Positions 1-8,738 of a stretch of 64,000 bases of DNA are shown one piece after another. Under the pieces are notes generated by a model. The model saw nothing but the letters and a program-made list of their open reading frames with translations. It had not been told where the DNA came from and did no database searches. Numbering within the stretch: the first letter of the stretch is position 1; the number at the start of each line of letters is the position of its first letter. This DNA comes from Hydractinia symbiolongicarpus (lineage: Eukaryota; Cnidaria; Hydrozoa; Anthoathecata; Hydractiniidae), in NCBI RefSeq assembly GCF_029227915.1, contig NC_079887.1, forward strand, positions 17,607,650 to 17,671,649, given 5' to 3'. The translations under genes were made by a program, and so were the position numbers.

Positions 1-75
1 TCAAAAGCCATATTACAGTGTTTAGAGGTCTGTAAGCGTAGTTGACGGTATTATAAAGCCGTGGCGCAATGGAAA

Positions 76-92
76 ACGACTTGGGAAGTCGT
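76..92. other. Perfect dyad ACGACTT-GGG-AAGTCGT (representative)
   Basis: Two 7 bp inverted arms around a GGG spacer, present in every monomer of types C and D and many others. It could form a short hairpin or bind a dimeric protein. Other monomers carry ATTTGGGACGTCG, where the long dyad is broken but the GACGTC palindrome appears, so some symmetry is kept in both forms. The sequence symmetry is seen directly; any binding role is inference. Confidence 0.75.
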
Positions 93-178
93 AGTCCATT
101 GACAGTGAAAGGATTAGACCAATGGTAAATAACGCAGGCACGTGAAAACACGTGATTTACGTGTAAGGCTCTTTTTAG

Positions 179-360
179 GCATCAAAATGCCATATTACGA
201 TCTTTAGAGGCTTGTGCGCGTAGTTCACTGTGTTTTAAAGACATGGCGCAATGGAAAACGATTTGGGACGTCGTAATCCATTGATAGTTGAAGGACTAGA
301 CCAATGGTAAGCCTCGCAGGCACGTGGAACCACGTGATTTACGTGTAAGGCTCTTTTTAG
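179..360 (+). repeat. Satellite monomer type A (182 bp)
   Basis: First member of the 726 bp tetramer. Diagnostic variants are GAGGCTTGTGCGCG, GTAATCCATTGATAG, GTTGAAGGACTAG and the GTAAGCCTCGCAGG segment before a full triple ACGTG cluster. It ends in a T-rich CTCTTTTTAG. Its GGGACGTCG form lacks the perfect ACGACTT/AAGTCGT dyad but carries the GACGTC palindrome. Confidence 0.9.
301..345. promoter_or_regulatory. CCAAT motif and triple ACGTG (E-box/CDEI-like) cluster, representative
   Basis: CCAAT lies at 301-305. CACGTG lies at 321-326 and 331-336, and a third ACGTG at 341-345. The three ACGTG cores start at 322, 332 and 341, spaced 10 and 9 bp, so they face nearly the same side of the helix. 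CACGTGG-AA-CCACGTG is an inverted repeat with 7 bp arms, and CACGT-GATTT-ACGTG is a second one sharing its middle core. The middle core reads CACGTGAT; its complement ATCACGTG fits the budding-yeast CDEI consensus RTCACRTG bound by Cbf1, and is also a bHLH E-box. Present in most of the roughly 350 monomers. A binding function is inferred only. Confidence 0.5.
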
Positions 361-542
361 GCATCAAAATGCCATATTACGGCTTTTAGAGGCCTGTGCG
401 CGTAGTTCACTGTGTTTTAAAGACATGGCGCAATGGAAAACGATTTGGGACGTCGTAGTCTATAGAGAGTGGCAAGGTTAGACAAATGGTAACCTGCGCA
501 GTTACGTGAAACCACGTGATTCACGTGTAAGGCCTTTATTAG
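361..542 (+). repeat. Satellite monomer type B (182 bp), reference monomer
   Basis: Second member of the tetramer, used here as reference for composition: 49 G, 33 C and 11 CpG by hand count, about 45% GC. Diagnostic variants are GTCTATAGAGAGTGGC, AGGTTAGACAAATGG, the arm change GCAGTTACGTG in place of GCAGGCACGTG, and GATTCACGTG in place of GATTTACGTG. The last change turns the third ACGTG core into a full CACGTG. Confidence 0.92.
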
Positions 543-723
543 GTGTCAAAAGGCATATTACGGCCTTCAGAGGCCTGTAAGAGTAGTTGACGGTGTCATT
601 AAGCCTAGGCGCAATGGAAAACGACTTGGGAAGTCGTAGTCCATTGAGAGTGGAGGGATTAGACCAATGGTAAATAGCGCAGGCACGTGGAACCACGTGC
701 TTTACGTGTAAGGCCTTCATTAG
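543..723 (+). repeat. Satellite monomer type C (181 bp)
   Basis: Third member of the tetramer. It begins GTGTCAAAAGGCATATT rather than GCATCAAAA. It carries CCTTCAGAGGCCTGTAAGAG and the 8 bp palindrome GCCTAGGC just before GCAATGG. It has the perfect dyad form ACGACTT-GGG-AAGTCGT and GTGCTTTACGTG in the last cluster. The same type recurs across the whole window, including 30-33 kb, 39-43 kb and 50-51 kb, so it is an old subfamily. Confidence 0.9.
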
Positions 724-904
724 GCATCAAAAGCCATATTACAATGTTTAGAGGTCTGTACGCGTAGTTGACGGTATTATAAAGCCATGGCGCAATGGAA
801 AACGACTTGGGAAGTCGTAGTCCATTGACAGTGAAAGGATTAGACCAATGGTAAATAACGCAGGCACGTGAAACCACGTGATTTACGTGTAAGGCTCTTT
901 TTAG
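724..904 (+). repeat. Satellite monomer type D (181 bp)
   Basis: Fourth member of the tetramer. Diagnostic variants are CAAAAGCCATATTACA, GTTTAGAGGTCTGTA, GACGGTATTATAAAGCC and CATTGACAGTGAAAGG. It carries the perfect ACGACTT/AAGTCGT dyad and a CACGTGAAACCACGTG cluster. Type D is followed by type A in each tetramer copy. Confidence 0.9.
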
Positions 905-2722
905 GCATCAAAATGCCATATTACGGTCTTTAGAGGCCAGTGACCGTAGTTGACTGCGTTTTAGAGTCATGACGGAAGGGAAAACGATTTGGGACGTCGT
1001 AATCCATTGATAGTTGAAGGACTAGACCAATGGTAAGCCTCGCAGGCACGTGGAACCACGTGATTTACGTGTAAGTCTCTTTTTAGGCATCAAAATGCCA
1101 TATTACGGCTTTTAGAGGCCTGTGCGCGTAGTTCACTGTGTTTTAAAGACATGGCGCAATGGAAAACGATTTGGGACGTCGTAGTCTATAGAGAGTGGCA
1201 AGGTTAGACAAATGGTAACCTGCGCAGTTACGTGAAACCACGTGATTCACGTGTAAGGTCTTTATTAGGTGTCAAAAGGCATATTACGGCCTTCAGAGGC
1301 CTGTAAGAGTAGTTGACGGTGTTATTAAGCCTAGGCGCAATGGAAAACGACTTGGGAAGTCGTAGTCCATTGAGAGTGGAGGGATTAGACCAATGGTAAA
1401 TAGCGCAGGCACGTGGAACCACGTGCTTTACGTGTAAGGCCTTCATTAGGCATCAAAAGCCATACTACAGTGTTTAGAGGTCTGTAAGCGTAGTTGACGG
1501 AATTATAAAGCCGTGGCGCAATGGAAAACGACTTGGGAAGTCGTAGTCCATTGACAGTGAAAGGATTAGACCAATGGTAAATAACGCAGGCACGTGAAAA
1601 CACGTGATTTACGTGTAAGGCTCTTTTTAGGCATCAAAATGCCATATTACGGTCTTTAGAGGCTTGTGCGCGTAGTTCACTGTGTTTTAAACACATGGCG
1701 CAATGGAAAACGATTTGGGACGTCGTAATCCATTGATAGTTGAAGGACTAGACCAATGGTAAGCCTCGCAGGCACGTGGAACCACGTGATTTACGTGTAA
1801 GGCTCTTTTTAGGCATCAAAATGCCATATTACGGCTTTTAGAGGCCTGTGCGCGTAGTTCACTGTGTTTTAAAGACATGGCGCAATGGAAAACGATTTGG
1901 GACGTCGTAGTCTATAGAGAGTGGCAAAGTTAGACCAATGGTAACCTGCGCAGGCACGTGAAACCACGTGTTTTACGTGTAAGGCCATTATTAGGCATCA
2001 AAAGGCCTTATTACAGTGTTAAGAGGGCTGTGCGCGTAGTTGAATGTGTTTTAAAGACATGACGCAGTGGAAAACGATTTGGTACGTCGTAGTCCATTAA
2101 GAGTGAAAGGATTAGACCAATGGTAACCAGCGCAAGCACGTGGAACCACGTGATTTAAGTGAAAGGCCCTTATTGGGCATCAAAAGGCCATATTACAGTG
2201 TTTAGAGGCCTGTAAGCGTAGTTGACTGTGTTTTAAAGACATGAGGCAGTGGAAAACGATTTGGGACGTCGTAGTCCATTGACAGTGAAAGGATTAGACC
2301 AATGGTAAATAGCGCAGGTACGTGGAACCACGTGTTTTACGTGTAAGGCCTTCATTAGGCATCAAAAGGCCATATTACAGCGTTTAGAGGCCTGTAAGCG
2401 TAGTTGACTGTGTTTTAAAGACAAGACGCAATGGAAAACGATTTGGGAAGTCGTAGTCCATTGAGAGAGCAAGGATTAGCTCAATGGTAACCTGCGCAGG
2501 CACGAGAAACCACTTGATTTACGTGTAAGGCTTGATTTACGCGTAAAAAGGCCATTTAACGGCCTGTAGAAGCCTGAACGCGTAGTTGACGGTGTTATAA
2601 GGCTATCGCGCAATGGGAAATGCCTTGGGACGTCGTAGTCCATTGAGAGCGGAAGGGTTAGGACAATGGTAACCTGCGCAGGCACGTGGAACCACGTGAT
2701 TTAAGTGTAAGGCCCTTACTAG

Positions 2723-2814
2723 GCGTCAAAAGGCCAATTACAGCCTTTCCAGGCCTATAAGCGTAGTTGACTTTGTTAGAAAGCCACTTGATTTACGTGT
2801 AAGGCCTTTATTAG
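2723..2814 (+). repeat. Truncated 92 bp monomer (copy 1)
   Basis: The monomer jumps from TTGTTAGAAAGCC directly to ACTTGATTTACGTG, losing about 90 bp that includes GGCGCAATGG, the ACGACTT dyad and CCAAT. The next monomer resumes in register. The same junction recurs at six other places in the window, so it arose once and was copied. Confidence 0.9.
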
Positions 2815-4194
2815 GCATCAAAAGGCCATATTACAGTGTTTAGAGGCTTGTGCGCGTAGTTCACTGTGTTTTAAAGACATGGCGCAATGGAAAACGATTT
2901 GGGACGTCGTAGTCTATAGAGAGTGGCAAGGTTAGACCAATGGTAACCTGCGCAGGCACGTGAAACCACGTGATTTACGTGTAAGGCATTTATTAGGTTT
3001 CAAAAGGCATATTACGCCTTCAGAGGCCTGTAAGAGTAGTTCACGGTGTTATTAAGCCTAGGCGCAATGGAAAACGACTTGGGACATCGTAGTCCATTGA
3101 GAGCGGAAGGATTAGAGCAATGGTAACCTGCGCAGTCACGTGGAACCACGTGATTTAAGTCTAAGGCCCTTACTAGGCGTCAAAAGGCCATATTACAGCC
3201 TTTCGAGGCGTATAAGCGTAGTTGACGTTGTTAGAAAGCCATAACGCAATGGAAAACGACTTGGGACGTCGTAGTCTATTAAGAGTGATAGGATTAGAAC
3301 AATAGTAACCTGCGCAGGCACGTGAAACCACGTGATTTACCTGTAAGGCCTTTATTAGGTGTCAAAAGGCATATTATGGCCTTCAGACGCCTGTAAGAGT
3401 AGTTGACGGTGTTATAAAGCCATGGCTCAATGGGAAACGCCTTGGGACGTCGTAGTCCATTGAGAGCGGAAGGATTAGACCAATGGTAACACTCGCAGGC
3501 ACGGGGAACTACGTGATTTATGTGTAAGGCCTTTATTTGGCGCCAAGAAGCCATATTACGGCCTTTAGAGGCCTGTTAGCGTAGTTGACGGTGTTATAAA
3601 GCCATGGCGCAATAGAAAACGTCTTGGGAAGTCGTAGTCCTTTAAGAGTGGAAGGATTAGACCAATGGTAAACAGCGCAGGCACGTGAAACCACGTGTGT
3701 TACGTGTAAGGCCTTTATTAGGCATCAAAAGGCCATATTACAGCGTTTAGAGGCCTGTGACAGTAGTTAACTGCGTTTTAGAGTCATGACGCAATGGAAA
3801 ATGATTTGGGACGTCGTAATGCATTGAGAGTGGAAGGATTAGACTAATGGTAAACAGCGCAGGTACGTGGAACCACGTGATTTACGTGTAAGGCTTTTAT
3901 TAGACATCAAGAGGCCTGTACACGTAGTTGACTGTGTTTTATTGACATGACGCAATGGAAAACGATTTGGGAAGTCGTAGTCCATTGAGAGTGGAAGGAT
4001 TAGACAATGGTAAACAGCGCAGGCACGTGGAACCACGTGCTTTACGTGTAAGGCCTTTATTAGGCATTAAAAGGCCATATTACAGTGTTTAGAGGCCTGT
4101 GACCGTAGTTGACTGCGTTTTAAAGACATAACGCAATGGAAAACGGTTTGGCACGTCGTAATCCATTGAGAGTGGAAGAATTAGACCAATGGTA

Positions 4195-4206
4195 GCCTGC
4201 GCAGGC
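4195..4206. other. 12 bp palindrome GCCTGCGCAGGC (representative)
   Basis: A perfect self-complementary 12-mer directly abutting the ACGTG cluster. Most monomers carry the 10 bp core CCTGCGCAGG; the GTAGCC-type monomers extend it to 12 bp. Together with the adjoining inverted repeats, the last third of the monomer is unusually dense in dyad symmetry. Confidence 0.7.
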
Positions 4207-6064
4207 ACGTGGAACCACGTGATTTACGTGTAAGGCTTTTATTAGGCATCAAAAGGCCATATTACAGTCTTTACAGGCCTGTACACGTAGTTGACTGTGT
4301 TTTAATGACATGACGCAATGGAAAACGATTTGGGAAGTCGTAGTCCATTGAGAGTGGAAGGATTAGGCCAATGGTAACCTGCCAAGGCACGAGGAAGCAC
4401 GTGATTTTTTTAAGACCTTCATTAGGCGTAAAAAGGCCATAATACGGACTTTAGAGGCCTGTGCGCGTAGTTGACTGTGTCTTAATGACATGACGCAATG
4501 GAAAACGCCTTCGGACGTCGTAGTCCATTGAGAGCGGAAGGATTAGACCAATGGTAACCCTCGCAGGCACGTGGAACCACGTGATTTAAGTGTGAAGCTT
4601 TTACTAGGCATCAAAACACCATACTACAGTCTTTAGAGGCCTGTACACGTAGTTGACGTTGTTATAAAGCCATAGCGCAATGGAAAACGACTTGGAACGT
4701 CGTAGTCTTATAAAGATGGAAGGATTAGAACAATGGTAACCTGCGTAGGCACGTAGAACCACGTGATTTAAGTGTAAGGCCCTTACTAGGTGTCAAAAGG
4801 CCATATCACAGCGTTTAGAGGCCTGTGACCGTAGTTGACGGTGCTATAAGGCTATCGCGCAATAGGAAACGCCTTGGGACGTCGTAGTCCATTGATAGCG
4901 GAAGGATTAGACCAATGGTAACACTGGCAGGCACGGGGAACTACGAGATTTATGTGTAAGGCCTTTATTTGGCGCCAAGAAGCCATATTACGGCCTTTAG
5001 AGGCCTGTTAGCGTAGTTGACGGTGTCATAAAGCCATGGCGCAATGAAAAACGACTTGTGAAGTCGTAGTCCATTAAGGGTGAAAGGATTAGTCCAATGG
5101 TAAACAGCGCAGGCACGTGGAACCTGTGATTTACGTGTAAAGCCTTTATTTGTCGCCAAAAGGCCATATTACGGCCTTTAGAGGCCTGTTAGCGTAGTTG
5201 ACGGTGTTATAAAGCCATGGCGCAATGGAAAACGTCTTGGGAAGTCGTAGTCTTTTAAGAGTGGAAGGATTAGACCAATGGTGAACAGCGCCGGCACGTG
5301 GAACCACGTGTGTTACGTGTAAGGCCTTTATTAGGCATCAAAAGTCTATATTACAGCGTTTAGATGCCTGTGAGCGTAGTTGACTGTGTTTTAAAGACTT
5401 GGCGCAATGGAAAACAATTTGGGACGTCGTAGTCTATAGAGATTGGAAAGATTAGACCAATGGTAACCTGTGCAGGCACGTGAAACCACGTGATTTACGT
5501 GTAAGGCTCTTTTTAGGCATCAAAATGCCACATTACGGTCTTTAGAGGACTGTAAGCGTAGTTGGCTGTGTTTTAAAGACATGGCGCAATGGAAAACGAT
5601 TTGGGACGTCGTAGTCTATAGAGAGTGGCAAGGTTAGACCAATGGTAACCTGCGCAGGCACGTGAAACCACGTGATTTACATGTAAGGCCTTTATTAGGT
5701 GTCAAAAGGCATATTACGGCCTTCAGAGGCCTGTAAGAGTAGTTGACGGTGTTATTAAGCCTAGGCTCAATGGAAAACGACTTGGTACGTCGTAGACTAT
5801 TGAGAGTGGAAGGATTAGACCAATGGTAACCTGCGCAGGCACGTGGAACCACGTGATTTACGTACATGGCTTTTATTAAGCATCAAAAGGCCATATTACA
5901 GTCTTTACAGGCCTGTGCGCGTAGTTGACTGTGTTTTAAAGACTTGGCGCAATGGAAAAAGATTTGGGACGTCGTAGTCTAATGAGACTTGAAGGACTAG
6001 ACCAATGGTAACCTGCGCAGGCACGTGGAACTACGTGATTTATGTGTAAGGCCTTTATTAGCAG

Positions 6065-6880
6065 CAAAAGGCCATATTACAGCGTTTAGAGGCCTGTACA
6101 CGTAGTTGACGTTGTTAAAAAGCCATGGCGCAATGGAAAGGGACTTGGAACGTCGTAGTCTATTAAGACTGGAAGGATTAGAGCAATGGTAACCTGCGCA
6201 GTCACGTGGAACCACGTGATTTAAGTGTAAGGCCATTACTAGGCGACAAAAGGCCAATTACAGCCTTTCGAGGCCTATAAGCGTAGTTGACGTTGTTAGA
6301 AAGCCATAGCGCAATGGAAAACGACTTGGGAAGTCGTAGTCCATTGAGAGTGTAAGGATAAGACCAATGGTAAACAGCGCAGGCACGTGGAACCTGTGAC
6401 TTACGTGTAGAGCTTTTATTATGCATCAAAAGGCCATATTACAGCGTTTAGAGGCCTGTACACGCAGTTGACGTTGTTAAAAAGCCATAGCGCAATGGAA
6501 AGGGACTTGGAACGTCGTAGTCTATTAAGACTGGAAGGATTAGAGCAATGGTAACCTGCGCAGTCACGTGGAACCACGTGATTTAAGTGTAAGGCCATTA
6601 CTAGGCGACAAAAGGCCAATTACAGCCTTTCGAGGCCTATAAGCGTAGTTGACGTTGTTAGAAAGCCATAGCGCAATGGAAAACGACTTGGGAAGTCGTA
6701 GTCCATTGAGAGTGTAAGGATAAGACCAATGGTAAACAGCGCAGGCACGTGGAACCTGTGACTTACGTGTAGAGCTTTTATTATGCATCAAAAGGCCATA
6801 TTACAGCGTTTAGAGGCCTGTACACGTAGTTGACGTTGTTAAAAAGCCATGGCGCAATGGAAAGGGACTTGGAACGTCGT
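6065..6880 (+). repeat. Tandem dimer duplication, 362 bp unit
   Basis: About 6065-6426 is repeated at 6427-6788, with a third partial copy to about 6880. The two full copies look nearly identical, sharing the unusual GGAAAGGGACTTGGAACG and ACCTGTGACTTACGTG variants. One difference is AGCCATGGCGC versus AGCCATAGCGC. This is a two-monomer expansion step. Confidence 0.85.
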
Positions 6881-8392
6881 AGCCTATTGATAGTGGAAGG
6901 ATTAGACCAATGGTAACCAGCGCAAGCACGTGGAACCACGTGATTTAACTGAATGCCCTTACTAGCTGTCAAAAGGCCATTTTACGGTCTTTAGAGGTCT
7001 GTAGGCGTAGTTGACGGTGTTATAAAGCCATGGCGCAATGGAAAACGACTTGGGAAGTCTTAGTCCATTGAGAGTGGAAGGATTAGACCATTGTTAAACA
7101 GCGCAGGCATGTGGAACCACGTGCTTTACGTGTAAGGCCTTTATTAGGCATCAAAAGGCCATATTACAGTGTTTAGAGGCCTGTAAGCGTAGTTGACTGT
7201 GTTTTAAAGACATGGCGTAATGGAAAACGACTTGGTACGTCGTAGTCTATTGATGGTGGAAGGAGTAGACCAATGGTAACCAGAGCAGGCACGTGGAACC
7301 ATGTAATTTAAGTGTAAGGCCGTTACTAGCTGTCAAAAGGCCATATTACGGTCTTTAGAGGTTTTTAAGCGTAGTTGACGGTGTTATAAAGCCATGGCGC
7401 AATGGAAAACGATTTGGGAAGTCGTAGTCCATTGAGAGTGGAAGGATGAGACCATTGTTAAACAGCGCAGGCATGTGGAACCACGTGCTTTACGTGTAAG
7501 GCCTTTATTAGGCATCAAAATGCCATATTACAGTGTTTAGAGGCCTGTGACCGTAGTTAACTGCGTTTTAAAGACATGACGCAATGGAAAACGATTTGGG
7601 ACGTCGTAATCCATTGAGAGTGGAAGAATTAGACCAATGGTAGCCTGCGCAGGCACGTGGAACCACGTTAGTTACGTGTAAGGCTTTTATTAGGCATCAA
7701 AAGGCCATATTACAGTCTTTGCAGGCCTGTACACGTAGTTGACTGTGTTTTAATGACATGACATAAAGGAAAACGATTTGGGAAGTCGTAGTCCATTGAG
7801 AGTGGAAGGATTAGACCAATGGTAACCCTCGAGGGCACGTGGAACCACGTGATTTAAGTGTGAAGCTTTTACTAGGCATTAAAACACCATACTACAGTCT
7901 TTAGAGGCCTGTACACGTAGTTGACGTTGTTATAAAGCCATAGCGCAATGGAAAACGACTTGAACGTCGTAGTCTATTAAAGGTGGAAGGATTAGAACAA
8001 TGGTAACCTGCGTAGGCACGTGAAACCACGTGTTCTAAGTGTAAGGCCTTTACTAGGTGTCAAAAAGCCATACTACGGCCTTTAGAGGCCTATAAGCGTA
8101 GTTGATGGTGTAATAAAGCCATGGCGCAATGGAAAACGATTTGGGACGTCGTAATCTATTGAGAGTTGAAGGACTAGACCAATGGTAACCCTCGCAGGCA
8201 CGTGGAACCACGTGATTTACGTGTAAGGCTCTTATTAGGCATCAAAATGAAATATTACGGCCTTTAGAGGCCTGTGCGCGTAGTTCACTGTTTTAAAGAC
8301 ATGGCGCAATGGAAAACGACTTGGAACGTAGTAGTCTAATGAGAGTTAAAGGACTAGACCAATGGTAACCTGCGCAGGCACGTGGAACTACG

Positions 8393-8430
8393 TGATTTAC
8401 GTGTAAGGCCTTTAGAGTAGTTGACGGTGT
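8393..8430 (+). repeat. Monomer junction with a deletion of about 42 bp
   Basis: GTGTAAGGCCTTTAGAGTAG runs straight from the end of one monomer into the middle of the next, skipping the start block. The spacing from the start at 8239 to the next start at 8558 is 319 bp instead of about 363. GGCCTT occurs on both sides of the missing part in intact monomers (compare 35346-35400), so a deletion between short direct repeats is likely. A nearby 2 bp loss (CACTGTTTTAAAG) accounts for the rest. Confidence 0.7.
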
Positions 8431-8738
8431 TTTAAAGACATGACGCAGTGGAAAACGACTTGGGAGGTCGTAGTCCATTAAGAGTGAAAGGATTAGACCA
8501 ATGGTAAATAGCGCAGGCACGTGGAACCACGTGATTTAAGTGTAAGGCTTTTACTAGGCATCAAAACACCATACTACAGTCTTTAGAGGCCTGCACACGT
8601 AGTTGACGTTGTTATAAAGCTATGGCGCAATGGAAAACGACTTGGGAACTCGTAGTCCATTAAGAGTGAAAGGATTAGTCCAATGGTAAACAGCGCAGGC
8701 ACGTGGAACCTGTGATTTACGTGTAAGGCCTTTACTAG

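Larger units (their letters stand above)
1..1994 (+). repeat. Higher-order repeat block I: 726 bp ABCD tetramer
   Basis: Order read from monomer starts: partial D (1-178), ABCD (179-904), A'BCD (905-1630), AB (1631-1994). The tetramer period is 726 bp (182+182+181+181), shown by matching variants at 502 and 1228 and at 659 and 1385. A' at 905 is chimeric: it starts like A but carries GAGGCCAGTGACCG and CATGACGGAAGGG from another subtype. The block, plus the following 0.5 kb, matches 9287-11786 at a constant offset of 9286 bp with few differences. Confidence 0.88.
1995..8738 (+). repeat. Divergent satellite monomers without the ABCD order
   Basis: About 37 monomers of mixed subtypes, still head-to-tail and at 181-182 bp spacing except for short units. 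Neighbours differ more from each other than in the tetramer blocks. Variants include GGCGCCAAGAAGCC starts near 3540 and 4970, and clusters reduced to GGAACCTGTGATTTACG. The first 0.5 kb (1995-2500) is paralogous to 11281-11786, and about 2.2-2.84 kb to 12.6-13.2 kb (offset 10374). No gene or unrelated insertion is seen. Confidence 0.85.

Noticed and set aside
76-92. Compensatory base changes supporting an RNA hairpin at the ACGACTT site
   Set aside because: The alternative form ATTT/ACGT gives one wobble and one mismatch rather than paired replacements, so there is no covariation support for a conserved RNA stem.
301-345. Budding-yeast type point centromere
   Set aside because: Only a CDEI-like octamer is present. 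There is no 78-86 bp AT-rich CDEII and no CDEIII with its CCGAA core, and the octamer occurs hundreds of times.
502-720. Recurrent minus-strand open frames of 63-147 codons throughout the window, as here; longest at 47706-48149
   Set aside because: They are the same reading of the satellite monomer repeated dozens of times, each covering about 1.2 monomers or a little more. The 181-182 bp period shifts frame at each unit, substitutions are not biased to third positions as far as I can see, and no domain, start context or neighbour supports coding. The strand preference follows from dense TAA/TAG/TGA in the plus-strand monomer.
2511-2560. Inserted sequence at the CTTGATTTACGCGTAAAAAGGCC variant
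   Set aside because: The spacing between flanking start blocks stays about 181 bp, so it is a diverged segment of the monomer. It recurs at 12885, 15160, 18490, 23090, 25365 and 27645 as part of the duplicated blocks.
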